Shown here one piece after another: positions 27,145 through 36,735 of a stretch of DNA of 64,000 nucleotides. The notes under the pieces were generated by a model. The model did no database searches, was not told where the DNA came from, and saw only the letters and a program-made list of their open reading frames with translations. Position numbers and translations under genes: made by a program. How positions within the stretch are numbered: position 1 is the first letter of the stretch; each line of letters begins with the position of its first letter. This DNA is from an uncultured Bacteroidales bacterium (GTDB lineage Bacteria > Bacteroidota > Bacteroidia > Bacteroidales > F082), in the NCBI GenBank assembly GCA_905234645.1, contig CAJOIS010000001.1:115309-179308 (forward strand). Direction: 5' to 3'.

Positions 27145-27963
27145 TTATTTCAGATCAATGAACGGCACCGAGTTGCCCAGCATGTACTGCGGCATCTTGC
27201 CATCCCATTTCTGTACGGCTTCGTAGTTCACCAACTTGGGATTGCTTTCCAAGGCAGCCGCCTTGATGCTCATAGCCTCAGCCTCGGCTTGGGCCTTGAT
27301 TTTGGTTTGCTTGGCTTGCTCTTCCACTTGGATGGTGACGTTCTTGGCCTTCAAGGCATTCTGTTCGGCCACCTGTTTCTCCTTGATGGCGGTCTCGAAG
27401 TCGTCGTCGAAGTCGATGTTAGTGATTTGGAATTGGACATTCATGAAATAGTTGCTGTCCAAAGTCTGACGCAATGATGCTTCTATCTCACGACGGACGG
27501 CGTCACGGTTTTCAACGATCTCCGTTGCCGCAAAATTACCAAAACTTTGTTTCATGGCCGAGCGGATGAACGGCACTACGATACGGTTGTGGTAGTCGTC
27601 GCCCACGTTCTTCATCAGCTTGCTGACGTTTTCGCGTACTAGGTCGTAGTTGATGGTATATTCCACTTCCGAGGTCTGAACGTCCTTGGTGTAGCTGTTT
27701 TCTATGCCGTCAAACTTTTTTTGCTGCACGTTCACGCGCTTGATGGTTTGGATGAATGGAATCTTCATGTGCAGGCCGTCCCCAATGACCTCGTCGCTCA
27801 TCTTACCGAAAGTGGCGAGCACGCCGCGTTCCGTCGAGCGGATGGTGTAGAACGAAGAGAAGAACACGAGGATGGCGAAGAGTCCCACAATGCCCCAAAC
27901 GATGTAACGTCCGATTTTCTTTGTGTTGGGGTTGATGTTGATGTTGGTGTATGGTTGATTCAT
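27145..27963 (-). CDS. SPFH-domain (prohibitin/stomatin-like) membrane protein
   Basis: The 272-residue protein starts at the ATG at 27963. It has one N-terminal transmembrane helix (YIVWGIVGLFAILVFFSSFY), the SPFH core (RSTERGVLATFGKMSDEVIG, LHMKIPFIQTIKRVNVQQKK) and a C-terminal coiled coil rich in Ala, Lys and Glu. Prohibitin-like proteins form large inner-membrane rings linked to protease control. It is the first gene of a probable two-gene unit with the M6 protease, 15 bases downstream, although a functional link is not evident. Confidence 0.9.
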   Translation of the reverse strand: MNQPYTNININPNTKKIGRYIVWGIVGLFAILVFFSSFYTIRSTERGVLATFGKMSDEVIGDGLHMKIPFIQTIKRVNVQQKKFDGIENSYTKDVQTSEVEYTINYDLVRENVSKLMKNVGDDYHNRIVVPFIRSAMKQSFGNFAATEIVENRDAVRREIEASLRQTLDSNYFMNVQFQITNIDFDDDFETAIKEKQVAEQNALKAKNVTIQVEEQAKQTKIKAQAEAEAMSIKAAALESNPKLVNYEAVQKWDGKMPQYMLGNSVPFIDLK

Positions 27964-27995
27964 GGTAGTGTTGTTTTTGATTTGTTTTTGTAGGG

Positions 27996-28003
27996 CAAAA
28001 GTA
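27996..28003 (-). promoter_or_regulatory. -7 box of the SPFH-protease unit
   Basis: On the minus strand TACTTTTG fits TAnnTTTG, 32 bases before the ATG at 27963. It overlaps the spurious upstream start at 28008. Confidence 0.55.
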
Positions 28004-28054
28004 CACAATAATTTGAAATCTTGGCCTTTTCCTAATTTATGTCGGAAATTTGTT

Positions 28055-28062
28055 TATCTTTG
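28055..28062 (+). promoter_or_regulatory. -7 box of ahcY
   Basis: TATCTTTG lies 38 bases before the ahcY ATG. Confidence 0.6.
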
Positions 28063-28100
28063 CCCTTTCATATTAACACGAAAACAAAACACCTAAATCA

Positions 28101-29531
28101 ATGGATAACAGATTATTAGACAGTAAATTGCCCTATTTGGTGGCCGACATGAACCTGGCTGCTTGGGGACGCAAGGAAATTGAAGTATCGGAACACGAAA
28201 TGCCTGGCCTGATGTCGCTGCGCAAGAAGTACGGTGACACGAAGCCGCTGCAAGGCGCGAAAATCATGGGCTCGCTGCACATGACCATCCAGACAGCATG
28301 TCTTATCGAGACCCTCGTGAAGTTGGGTGCCACGGTGCGCTGGTGCAGCTGCAACATCTATTCCACGCAGGACCACGCTGCCGCGGCCATCGCCGAGACG
28401 GGTACTGCCGTCTTCGCCTGGAAGGGCGAGACCCTAGAAGACTACTGGTGGTGCACCAAACGCGCCATCACCTTCCCGGACGGCACAGGTCCGGACCTCA
28501 TCGTGGACGACGGCGGCGACGCCACCTTGCTGATCCACAAGGGCTATGCCTGCGAGAACGATCCCAAGCTCCTTGACGTACCCACGGGTAGCGAAGAGGA
28601 GAGAGCCTTAATGAGCGTCATCAAGGCCACCTATAAAGAGAATCCTACCTTCTGGCATACCGTTGTGGCTGGCTGGAAGGGCGTGTCGGAAGAGACCACC
28701 ACGGGCGTGCATCGTCTGTATCAGATGCATGAGCGCGGCGAGTTGCTCGTCCCTGCCATCAACGTGAACGACTCGGTGACCAAGTCGAAGTTCGACAACC
28801 TCTACGGTTGCCGCGAGTCGCTGGCTGACGGCATCAAGCGCGCCACCGACGTGATGATTGCCGGTAAGGTGGTCGTTGTGTGCGGTTATGGCGAAGTGGG
28901 CAAGGGCTGTTCGCATTCCATGAAGAGCTATGGCGCCCGCGTGCTTGTCACCGAGATTGACCCCATCTGCGCCCTGCAAGCTGCCATGGAAGGCTTCGAG
29001 GTTACGACGATGGAGGAGGCCGTCAAGGAAGGTAACATCTTCGTCACCACAACGGGCAACTGCGATGTCATCACGCTGGAACACATCTTGAAGATGAAGG
29101 ATCAAGCCATCGTGTGCAATATCGGTCACTTCGACAACGAAATTCAGGTGGACCGCCTCGAGAAGACAGAGCATCTGAAGGAGAAGATCAACATCAAGCC
29201 GCAAGTCGACAAGTACGTCTTCGACGACGGCCATTGCATCTTCCTGTTGGCTTCAGGCCGTTTGGTCAACCTCGGTTGCGCCACGGGTCATGCCAGTTTC
29301 GTGATGAGCAACTCGTTCACCAACCAGACACTGGCTCAGATGGACCTCTGGGAAAAGCGTGGACAATATAAGGTGGGTGTGTATTGCCTGCCCAAGTACT
29401 TGGACGAGGAGGTGGCTCGCCTGCACCTTGAGAAGATCGGCGTGAAGCTCACCAAGCTCACACAGAAGCAGGCCGACTACATCGGCGTGCCTGTTGAAGG
29501 ACCTTATAAGTCGGACATCTACCGTTATTAA
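28101..29531 (+). CDS. ahcY: Adenosylhomocysteinase
   Basis: The 476-residue enzyme splits S-adenosylhomocysteine into adenosine and homocysteine, clearing the product of methyltransferases. Motifs include [50 protein letters not shown], the NAD-binding [17 protein letters not shown] and the C-terminal [13 protein letters not shown] with the conserved Lys and Tyr. The length, with the internal insertion of bacterial type, fits the family. It stands alone; its stop codon overlaps the end of the convergent glycoside hydrolase gene by 4 bases. Confidence 0.97.
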   Translation: MDNRLLDSKLPYLVADMNLAAWGRKEIEVSEHEMPGLMSLRKKYGDTKPLQGAKIMGSLHMTIQTACLIETLVKLGATVRWCSCNIYSTQDHAAAAIAETGTAVFAWKGETLEDYWWCTKRAITFPDGTGPDLIVDDGGDATLLIHKGYACENDPKLLDVPTGSEEERALMSVIKATYKENPTFWHTVVAGWKGVSEETTTGVHRLYQMHERGELLVPAINVNDSVTKSKFDNLYGCRESLADGIKRATDVMIAGKVVVVCGYGEVGKGCSHSMKSYGARVLVTEIDPICALQAAMEGFEVTTMEEAVKEGNIFVTTTGNCDVITLEHILKMKDQAIVCNIGHFDNEIQVDRLEKTEHLKEKINIKPQVDKYVFDDGHCIFLLASGRLVNLGCATGHASFVMSNSFTNQTLAQMDLWEKRGQYKVGVYCLPKYLDEEVARLHLEKIGVKLTKLTQKQADYIGVPVEGPYKSDIYRY

Positions 29532-31639
29532 TGTTTTAGTCTTCTTATAAAGTTTATCCTTCTCTTTCTAATATTGGCGGCATCATCGGATTGGGTGTCG
29601 CCATTTTTATTGATGTCTTGTTGTAGGTAAAGGATAAAAGCAGCATCGCCGAGGGCGTTGTTGATGGTTTTCTTTTTCAGGTCTCTGATCGAGGCTGGGA
29701 ATTCAAAAGCGAGATGCTTCCCATTCCTAATATCGCTTTTGACAGCAACCGTCGTTCGTTCCGATACGATTTCGTTTCCCGTTTCACCATCGTACCATTT
29801 TATGGTGTAGATGGTGCCTGCAGGTTGGTTGGCGATGGGCAGGATAATGGTGTTGCTTTGGGAACTTGGCTTGGGTTTTTTCTTTGCATCCAGAGTGTAA
29901 ACATATGCATTGACATCGGATTTGCCTAAGGTATCGAAGTGGCCCTTGGTTACTTTGTCAGCCTGACGGCGAAGCGCCTGATAACTGAATGCAGTGTCCT
30001 GACACCATCCAAATATGCTGTCTTCAGTGATGTTGGCCAGATAGAAGGTTTGAATGCCGTTGGGATAGATCGCTGAATTCTTACTGGTTTTTGCCGTGTT
30101 ATAAGCTTTGAAGGAATCTGATAGCAATGGCAGGTTTTTGCTGTATTGTAGGATGGGCTCATAGATGCGGAGAAGTCCTTGTTTATCAAGGTGATCCCAA
30201 TACCAGAATGCTGCAGGGCCCGTGCTACTGGAAAACAATGACGCCCATAGACTATTGTGAATGTCAATGCCATTAGGGTCTTTGTCCTTGTATTTCACTT
30301 TGCTCGTGGCTTGTCCGAAGCCGAATTCCTCAATAAAACAGGGTTTGTCGGGATAGAGGGTGTGTGCATCGTTGCTCTTATAGAGCAGATTAAGGCATTG
30401 TTCCTCTTTCGATTTTGCCTTTTGAATGTTGCCATAGGTGTGGATTTGGACGAAATCCAAGGATGCATATAATTGCTTGTACAAATCATCGGTTGTTTTT
30501 GAGGAGGCGTTGGAAGTGGTGATGGGATGCTTATAGGGATCGATGGATCGGATATATGACGCCATCTCGTTGTGCCAATCGACGATGTTTCTATTGAATT
30601 GTGCCTGGGATAGGCTTTCGCAGGGGATGTTGTCGACCTCGTTCCATAACTCCCAGCAAACGATATTGGTGGCATAACCCCATCGTGCGACAATGTAACG
30701 AATGAGGTTTTTCGAGATGCGTTTGGCGTCCTTGTTCGTGAAGAAGCTGGTCCAAGACTTCAGTCCCAGGATGGTGTGGAACGGATTGTTGTCCCATTTG
30801 CTGGAATCTTTGCTCTTATTGCAAAAGTCTCCATAAGAAAAGATGCAAGGCGAAATATTGATGCCATTTCTTGCGGCATAGCTGATAATGTGGTCAAGTT
30901 CGGCGGCGTCTTTTTGGTTGAGTTTTGAGTCGAAGTACACGATGGGATTCTTGCCTTGTTGTTGGGTGTATTCTGGCCCATAGAGGTTGAGGCATTGGTA
31001 ACGATTCAGCCAGATGCGCATGTAGTTGGCGCTCCCGGCGATGGCGTCAATAATTCTTTCGTATTCGTAAACGCCTTTTGGCTTGGTCTTTGAAGCCTCG
31101 TAATCGTACCATGCGACATTGAATCCGATGGGGTAGAAGGGCGACTCTTTGTGTAAACCGTTTTCCACGGCATCGCGTTTCAAGTAGCGTTTGTTGGCCA
31201 CGCTGATGAATCCCGTCGTGCTGTCAACGGCATCACAGCGGAACGTAACAGGTTGTTTGGTTGCTTGGACGGAGCCCTTGCTGTCGATGGCGTGGATGAC
31301 AAAAGACCAAGTGCCGGCTTTGTCGGGTGTGAACCTGATGTGCCATCCCTTTTCGAGACCAGCCTCGGCTTCTTCACGGTTCTTTACTTTCTTGAAGGAA
31401 TAGGATTCGTAGTAGAAGCCATTGACGCGGCAGACGTTGTTGTCGGGTCCTACGAAGTCGGCGTAAACATCGATAACTCTGGGGTCATACGGGTTGGAAT
31501 AGTTGCCCAAAGAGAACGAGATCTCATACAAATCGAAAACGTTGACATGGCTTGGGTAGGATAGACCGGAAACCCTCGGCTGACCATATCCCATTGAAAA
31601 TAGGGCAATGAGCGACAGCAAGATTACAGACTTTTTCAT
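29528..31639 (-). CDS. Secreted glycoside hydrolase with DUF5060 domain (GH5-like)
   Basis: The 703-residue protein has a signal peptide ([16 protein letters not shown]), an N-terminal DUF5060 beta-sandwich (about 20-125), and a (beta/alpha)8 clan-A catalytic domain. In that domain [10 protein letters not shown] holds the likely acid/base Glu and CFIEEFGFG the likely nucleophile Glu. A C-terminal beta domain (about 560-670) resembles the collagen-binding-like domain often found with DUF5060. The last residues, [20 protein letters not shown], look like a single degenerate EF-hand or dockerin repeat, and no T9SS tail is seen. Substrate is not predictable. It converges with ahcY. Confidence 0.85.
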   Translation of the reverse strand: MKKSVILLSLIALFSMGYGQPRVSGLSYPSHVNVFDLYEISFSLGNYSNPYDPRVIDVYADFVGPDNNVCRVNGFYYESYSFKKVKNREEAEAGLEKGWHIRFTPDKAGTWSFVIHAIDSKGSVQATKQPVTFRCDAVDSTTGFISVANKRYLKRDAVENGLHKESPFYPIGFNVAWYDYEASKTKPKGVYEYERIIDAIAGSANYMRIWLNRYQCLNLYGPEYTQQQGKNPIVYFDSKLNQKDAAELDHIISYAARNGINISPCIFSYGDFCNKSKDSSKWDNNPFHTILGLKSWTSFFTNKDAKRISKNLIRYIVARWGYATNIVCWELWNEVDNIPCESLSQAQFNRNIVDWHNEMASYIRSIDPYKHPITTSNASSKTTDDLYKQLYASLDFVQIHTYGNIQKAKSKEEQCLNLLYKSNDAHTLYPDKPCFIEEFGFGQATSKVKYKDKDPNGIDIHNSLWASLFSSSTGPAAFWYWDHLDKQGLLRIYEPILQYSKNLPLLSDSFKAYNTAKTSKNSAIYPNGIQTFYLANITEDSIFGWCQDTAFSYQALRRQADKVTKGHFDTLGKSDVNAYVYTLDAKKKPKPSSQSNTIILPIANQPAGTIYTIKWYDGETGNEIVSERTTVAVKSDIRNGKHLAFEFPASIRDLKKKTINNALGDAAFILYLQQDINKNGDTQSDDAANIRKRRINFIRRLKH

Positions 31640-31659
31640 GCTTAAATAGTTTTAGATAG

Positions 31660-31667
31660 CAAAAATA
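31660..31667 (-). promoter_or_regulatory. -7 box of the DUF5060 glycoside hydrolase gene
   Basis: On the minus strand TATTTTTG lies 20 bases before the ATG at 31639. Confidence 0.5.
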
Positions 31668-31720
31668 ATAAAAATCCGAGATTAATAAGGAAACAGGTCT
31701 CCCATTGTGATGGAATTTTG

Positions 31721-31728
31721 TATCTTTG
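31721..31728 (+). promoter_or_regulatory. -7 box of the eight-gene glycosyltransferase-purD run
   Basis: TATCTTTG lies 53 bases before the ATG at 31782, and no other clear box was seen before 40971. Confidence 0.55.
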
Positions 31729-31781
31729 CGAAACAAAATTGTGGGTGCCGTTCGGTACCTGAAAGCTACAAAATCTTAGTA

Positions 31782-32906
31782 ATGAAAATTGCTGTTAATA
31801 CGCGCTTGTTGCTGAAAAACAAGCTGGAAGGCATAGGTTGGGTGGAGTATGAGACCTTGCGCCGTATGGTGAAAGACCACCCCGAGGTGGAGTTTTACTT
31901 CATTTTCGACCGCGAGCCTGACCCGATGTTTCTTTTTGGCGACAACGTGAAACCCGTCGTATTGTTCCCGCAGGCAAGGCATCCTTTCCTGTTTATCTGG
32001 TTCTTCGAGTTTTCGGTTAAGAAAGCACTGAAAAAGATACAACCCGACTTGTTCTTTTCGCCAGACGGCTATTTGAGCCTTCGTTCCGATATGCCGCAGG
32101 TGGCTCAGTTCCATGACCTTAACTTTGAGCATTTCCCAAAGGATATGCCGAAGATCCATCTCTGGCACTACAAAAAGTTTTTCCCGAAGTTCGCCCGCAA
32201 GGCCAAGCGCATTGTGACGGTGTCGGAGTTCTCGAAGCAGGACATTGTGGACTGCTATGGCATTGCGCCAGAGAAGATAGACGTGGCATATAATGGTGTG
32301 AACGAGAAGTTTGCACCTATTGCCGATGAAGAACAAGAAGCTGTCCGGGCGAAATATACTGGAGGCAATCCCTATTTCATGTTCGTCGGCTCTTTGCATC
32401 CGCGCAAGAATCTGGCGCGCCTGTTTACCGCTTTCGACTTGTTCAAGAGCCAGGCGCCGTCAAACGTTAAGTTGCTGATTGTAGGGGAGAAGCGTTGGTG
32501 GTCTGAGCCGATAGATAAGGCGTATGGTGCGATGCGTTTCAAGGATGAGGTGGTTTTCACCGGCCGCTTGAGCGCAGAGGAACTGCACAAGGTGACGGCA
32601 TCGGCTTTGGCCTCGGTGTACGTGTCGTATTTCGAGGGCTTTGGCATCCCGATTTTGGAGGCCTTCCGTTGCGACACGCCTGTCATCACTTCCAATGTGA
32701 CTTCCATGCCCGAGGTGGCTGACGATGCAGCCTTGCTTGTCGACCCATTCAGCGAAGCATCCATCGCCGAAGGCATGACGGAGATGTTGGATGAAAACGT
32801 GCGTGAGGCCTTGATAGAAAAGGGACGCGAACGTGCCAAGGACTTCTCGTGGAACAAGGCGGCAGAGGACATTTGGAATTCGTTGATGAAAGCTATTAAA
32901 GAATAG
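31782..32906 (+). CDS. Glycosyltransferase, GT4 family
   Basis: The 374-residue protein starts MKIAVNTRLLLKNKLEGIGW at 31782; an upstream in-frame codon at 31707 adds a leader that overlaps the promoter. The GT-B fold shows VSEFSKQDIVDCYGIAPEKI, FVGSLHPRKNLARLFTAFDL and the EX7E-type segment FEGFGIPILEAFRCDTPVIT. It should transfer a sugar from a nucleotide donor to a glycan or lipid acceptor. It is first in a same-strand run leading into purD three bases later, an association without obvious biochemical logic. Confidence 0.92.
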   Translation: MKIAVNTRLLLKNKLEGIGWVEYETLRRMVKDHPEVEFYFIFDREPDPMFLFGDNVKPVVLFPQARHPFLFIWFFEFSVKKALKKIQPDLFFSPDGYLSLRSDMPQVAQFHDLNFEHFPKDMPKIHLWHYKKFFPKFARKAKRIVTVSEFSKQDIVDCYGIAPEKIDVAYNGVNEKFAPIADEEQEAVRAKYTGGNPYFMFVGSLHPRKNLARLFTAFDLFKSQAPSNVKLLIVGEKRWWSEPIDKAYGAMRFKDEVVFTGRLSAEELHKVTASALASVYVSYFEGFGIPILEAFRCDTPVITSNVTSMPEVADDAALLVDPFSEASIAEGMTEMLDENVREALIEKGRERAKDFSWNKAAEDIWNSLMKAIKE

Positions 32907-32909
32907 AAT

Positions 32910-34280
32910 ATGGCAAAGATAATTATGTATCCTGGCGAAGCCAGAAAAGAGACCTTGGATTGGAAAGCCGTCCAAGGTCAGCATATCACAGCAGTGAATC
33001 GCAACATCTTGGTGCTGGGTTCTGGTGGCCGTGAACACGCCTTGGCGTGGAAACTGGCTCAGAGTGAAGGAGCGCACGTCTTTATTGCCCCTGGGAATGC
33101 CGGAACGGCTCAAGTTGGGACTAATGTCAATTTAAAACTATCTGATTTTGAAGCGATAAAAGACATTTGTTTAAAGCAAGAGATTAACCTTGTTGTGGTG
33201 GGTCCTGAGCAGCCTTTGGTGGATGGTATTGTGGATTTCTTCAAGGGTGATGAGGCGCTGAGGTCCGTGAAGATCATCGGTCCCGACAAGCGTGGCGCAC
33301 AACTGGAAGGCAGCAAGGCCTTTGCCAAGGACTTCATGGAAAAATATGGTGTTCCAACAGCGAAATGCTTTAAGGTCAACAAGGATAATCTCGATGAAGG
33401 CTATCAGTTCCTTGAAAATGTCAAGGCACCATACGTACTCAAGGCCGATGGTTTGGCAGCTGGCAAGGGCGTATTGATACTCAACGATTTGCAAGAAGCT
33501 AAGGAGGAGTTGGCCAAGATGCTTGACGGCAAGTTTGGTGCAGCATCGGCCACGGTGGTCATTGAGGAGTTTCTGAAAGGCATCGAGGTGTCTGTGTTTG
33601 TTTTGACCGACGGCGAGCATTATGTGTTGTTGCCTGAAGCCAAGGATTACAAACGTATTGGCGATGGCGACCAAGGCCTGAACACTGGTGGTATGGGCGC
33701 AGTCTCGCCCGTGCCATTCTGCACACCAGAGTTTCTAAGCAGGGTGGAGGAACGCATCGTGAAGCCGACTCTTAAAGGCCTGAAAGCCGAAGGCATCGAT
33801 TATAAGGGCTTCATTTTCTTGGGCTTGATGAACGACGGCGGCCATCCGTATGTCATTGAATACAACGTGCGTATGGGCGATCCTGAGACCGAGGCGGTGA
33901 TGACTCGCATCGAGGGTGATTTAGCAGACCTGTTGGTGGCTTGTGCCGATGGCCGATTGGACGAGGTTCACTACGCCAAGAGCGACAAAACCGCCGTCAC
34001 GGTGATGATGGTGTCAGGTGGCTATCCAGAAGCCTACAAGAAAGGCATGAAAATGAGCGGATTGGACGCGCTGAAGGATGTCGTCGCCTTCCATGCTGGC
34101 ACGGCGTTTGATGCTGACAGGAATGTGGTCACGGCGGGCGGTCGCGTCATTGCTGTGACGGCGCATGGCGACAGCATCGAAGAGGCGAGGGGGATTGCCT
34201 ATCACGAAGTGGAGAAGATTCATTTTGAAGGTGCCAACTACCGCCACGACATTGGACTTGATTTGATGAAAATGCAATGA
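32910..34280 (+). CDS. purD: Phosphoribosylamine-glycine ligase
   Basis: The enzyme joins phosphoribosylamine and glycine to form GAR in purine synthesis. Visible motifs are ILVLGSGGREHALAWKLAQS, VVGPEQPLVDGIVDFF, PYVLKADGLAAGKGVLI and FNVRMGDPETE-like YNVRMGDPETEAVM. From the ATG at 32910 it has 456 residues, about 28 more than usual, with an extra MAKIIMYPGEARKETLDWK leader. A GTG at 32994 would give the normal start. The ATG at 32910 is favoured by its 3-base spacing from the previous gene. The downstream gene overlaps by 4 bases. Confidence 0.95.
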   Translation: MAKIIMYPGEARKETLDWKAVQGQHITAVNRNILVLGSGGREHALAWKLAQSEGAHVFIAPGNAGTAQVGTNVNLKLSDFEAIKDICLKQEINLVVVGPEQPLVDGIVDFFKGDEALRSVKIIGPDKRGAQLEGSKAFAKDFMEKYGVPTAKCFKVNKDNLDEGYQFLENVKAPYVLKADGLAAGKGVLILNDLQEAKEELAKMLDGKFGAASATVVIEEFLKGIEVSVFVLTDGEHYVLLPEAKDYKRIGDGDQGLNTGGMGAVSPVPFCTPEFLSRVEERIVKPTLKGLKAEGIDYKGFIFLGLMNDGGHPYVIEYNVRMGDPETEAVMTRIEGDLADLLVACADGRLDEVHYAKSDKTAVTVMMVSGGYPEAYKKGMKMSGLDALKDVVAFHAGTAFDADRNVVTAGGRVIAVTAHGDSIEEARGIAYHEVEKIHFEGANYRHDIGLDLMKMQ

Positions 34281-35260
34281 TAAAGTTTTTCAGACAGAGC
34301 TATGCCATTCAGTATGTGGTGATTGCATTGATGGCGATTGCCTTATGGATTCCCGCTTTTGCAACAGGGAAGTTGACCATGGGTTTGGACAGTCCTGTCA
34401 CGCCCATTTTCAATGTGATTGACAAACTGCTTGGCTTTTCACCCATAGCACAACATGCTTTTGCCTTTATCTTGTTGGTGCTTGAAACCTTGTTGTTCAA
34501 TATGATGTTGGTCAAGAACCAAATCGTGGGCAAGGTGAGCACCATGGGCGCTTTCGTCTTCGTCCTGCTGATGAGCCTGACGCTAACGCAAGCCGGTTTT
34601 TACCCTTTTGCCTTGTCTGCCATATTTATTATCTTGACAATAAGCACATTGTACGAAGCCTATCAATTGCCGAACCCGGAAATGAGCTTGTTGAAAGCAG
34701 GGGTTTGTATAGCCCTGGCTTCAATGTGCTATTTTCAATCTATCTTGTTGATCCTATGGGTGTTGATAGTGCTTCCCATGGCCAAGAAAGGAACGTTGCG
34801 GCTTCAATTGATACCGCTGTTTGGCTTCCTGTTCGTGTATTTCGCGTACTTTGTAGCCGTCTATTTGTTTGGTGATTTGCGGGCCTTGTTGTATGGCTAC
34901 CGCGATTATTTCACCGCAATTAGATTCTCGGTGGAACCGTTTAACTTGAGGATTATCTTATTGTTAGTGATGCTCCTTGTGCCAACTGTCATCCTTCTTT
35001 TCGGAGGCAGCAATGCCAACTTTGAGAAGACAGTGGCGGTAAGGATAAAAATCTCGATGACCGTCATTTTGTTGGCCTTTGCCGTCTTTATTCTTTTCTT
35101 GGGCGGCAACGTCTTGATGAATGGATTGTTTTTCATCGCTTTGGCCATCCTTCTGTCATATGCCTTCTCGTATATTGGCAACACGGGGTGGGCCAATTTG
35201 TTTTTGGCATTGTTTATGGTGTTGGTTTTTGCAAACCTGTATTACTTTAAGTTCCTATAA
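34277..35260 (+). CDS. Polytopic membrane protein (DUF6427-like)
   Basis: The 327-residue protein is strongly hydrophobic with about eight to ten predicted transmembrane helices and short loops, starting MIKFFRQSYAIQYVVIALMA. It recalls the DUF6427 family of Bacteroidota, but the match is from memory of the pattern and not certain. Its start overlaps the purD stop by 4 bases and rnhB follows after 3 bases, so it is co-translated with both. Function unknown. Confidence 0.7.
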   Translation: MIKFFRQSYAIQYVVIALMAIALWIPAFATGKLTMGLDSPVTPIFNVIDKLLGFSPIAQHAFAFILLVLETLLFNMMLVKNQIVGKVSTMGAFVFVLLMSLTLTQAGFYPFALSAIFIILTISTLYEAYQLPNPEMSLLKAGVCIALASMCYFQSILLILWVLIVLPMAKKGTLRLQLIPLFGFLFVYFAYFVAVYLFGDLRALLYGYRDYFTAIRFSVEPFNLRIILLLVMLLVPTVILLFGGSNANFEKTVAVRIKISMTVILLAFAVFILFLGGNVLMNGLFFIALAILLSYAFSYIGNTGWANLFLALFMVLVFANLYYFKFL

Positions 35261-35263
35261 GTC

Positions 35264-35860
35264 ATGGGCTTGCTGACACATTACTCGGATAAGGTCGAAG
35301 CCGGCTGCGACGAAGCTGGGAGGGGCTGCCTGGCGGGACCCGTAGTGGCCGCTGCGGTGGTATTGAAGAATGATGCCGATTATCCAGAACTCAATGATTC
35401 TAAGCAACTTACCGAGAAAATGAGAATGCAGCTGCGCGAATTGGTGATGCGTGAAGCCTTGTCATACGGCATCGGCATCGTAACGGCACAGGAAATCGAT
35501 GAGATCAACATCCTCAACGCCTCGTTTTTGGCAATGCACCGGGCCTTGGACCAATTAACCATTAAGCCTGAGCTCCTGCTGATCGACGGCAACCGCTTTA
35601 ATCCTTATAAGAAGATAAAGCATGTTTGTGTGGTAGGCGGCGACGCAAAATACCAATCCATTGCGGCTGCCTCCATCCTTGCCAAGACCACCAGGGATAT
35701 GATGATGGAGGAGTATGGCGAGCAGTATCCGGTTTACAATTGGAAAAAGAACAAGGGCTATCCAACTCCAGAGCATAAAAAGGCCATTGCCGAATATGGG
35801 ACATGCCCTTTGCATCGCATGACTTTTAATATGGCTATTCAATTAAAGTTGGACTTTTAA
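35264..35860 (+). CDS. rnhB: Ribonuclease HII
   Basis: The 198-residue enzyme removes RNA, including single ribonucleotides, from RNA-DNA hybrids. The catalytic acidic residues are visible in [20 protein letters not shown] and LLLIDGNRF, with [17 protein letters not shown] and the C-terminal [10 protein letters not shown]. The length is typical. It is the fourth gene in the run. Confidence 0.95.
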   Translation: MGLLTHYSDKVEAGCDEAGRGCLAGPVVAAAVVLKNDADYPELNDSKQLTEKMRMQLRELVMREALSYGIGIVTAQEIDEINILNASFLAMHRALDQLTIKPELLLIDGNRFNPYKKIKHVCVVGGDAKYQSIAAASILAKTTRDMMMEEYGEQYPVYNWKKNKGYPTPEHKKAIAEYGTCPLHRMTFNMAIQLKLDF

Positions 35861-35883
35861 TAGAATAATGTAATTAAAAGAAT

Positions 35884-36711
35884 ATGAAAAAAATAATCCA
35901 CATTTCAATACTACTGGTCTTTGTGCTTTCTGCGTTTTCGCTTAAGGCACAGAACGAGGCTTTACAAAGGTATTGGGATGATGTGGATTTCAGCGATACG
36001 ACCTTGATCTCGTCGCAGGCGATGTTCGACAAGTTGGTCGCTTTCTTCTATTCTTTCACCGATGGCGATGAGCGACGCTTTGACAGTCTGTCGATTGTGG
36101 GTTTGTGCGTAGTGCTTGACAAGGCCAAGGTCAATATGCGGATGTATGAGTATATTCTGGATTTTGCCCTAAATGGTTATTCATCCATGGGGCGTGACCA
36201 GGTGACGAATTATCTTTTAAACTATCCACAACTTGCTGAGGGTGAAGTTGATATGGAAGAAGGCCTGCGATTGGATTCCATCACTGAACCCTATCAGAAA
36301 GTGAAAGTTGGGGCGAAAGCACCGGATGTTATCGGTGTCACTATCGATGGCCTCGATTATCATCTGTATGATTCTAAGGCAGAGCGCGTTATCGCTGTCT
36401 TTTGGTCAACGGACTGTGAGTACTGCCATGAATTTCTGGTTCAGATCCGCAAGCATTTGAACCTGAAGACCGATTTCGAGTTGGTTACCTTCGCCTTGGC
36501 TGACAACAAGGATGAAGTAGTGGCGACGGTGAAAAAGATTCGTTTGCCCGGATACCATTTCTATGATAGTCTGCGTTGGGATAGTAAGCCTTTCTTGGAT
36601 TATCATGTCACCTCGACGCCAATGGTTTTGGTTTTGGATGCCGAACGGACTATTGTGTGCAAGCCATACGATTGGAACGACTTAAAGGAATGGTTGAGAA
36701 TAAATAATTAA
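35884..36711 (+). CDS. Secreted thioredoxin-like (TlpA-type, DUF5106-like) protein
   Basis: The 275-residue protein has a signal peptide (ISILLVFVLSAFSLKAQ), a helical N-terminal domain (about 25-130) and a C-terminal thioredoxin fold with VIAVFWSTDCEYCHEF, whose CEYC would be the redox pair, and the cis-proline segment TSTPMVLVLD. Likely a periplasmic thiol-disulfide protein. It precedes the GH3/serine-hydrolase gene by 24 bases. Confidence 0.85.
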   Translation: MKKIIHISILLVFVLSAFSLKAQNEALQRYWDDVDFSDTTLISSQAMFDKLVAFFYSFTDGDERRFDSLSIVGLCVVLDKAKVNMRMYEYILDFALNGYSSMGRDQVTNYLLNYPQLAEGEVDMEEGLRLDSITEPYQKVKVGAKAPDVIGVTIDGLDYHLYDSKAERVIAVFWSTDCEYCHEFLVQIRKHLNLKTDFELVTFALADNKDEVVATVKKIRLPGYHFYDSLRWDSKPFLDYHVTSTPMVLVLDAERTIVCKPYDWNDLKEWLRINN

Positions 36712-36735
36712 ATCGGCTGAAAATTATATAGTTAT

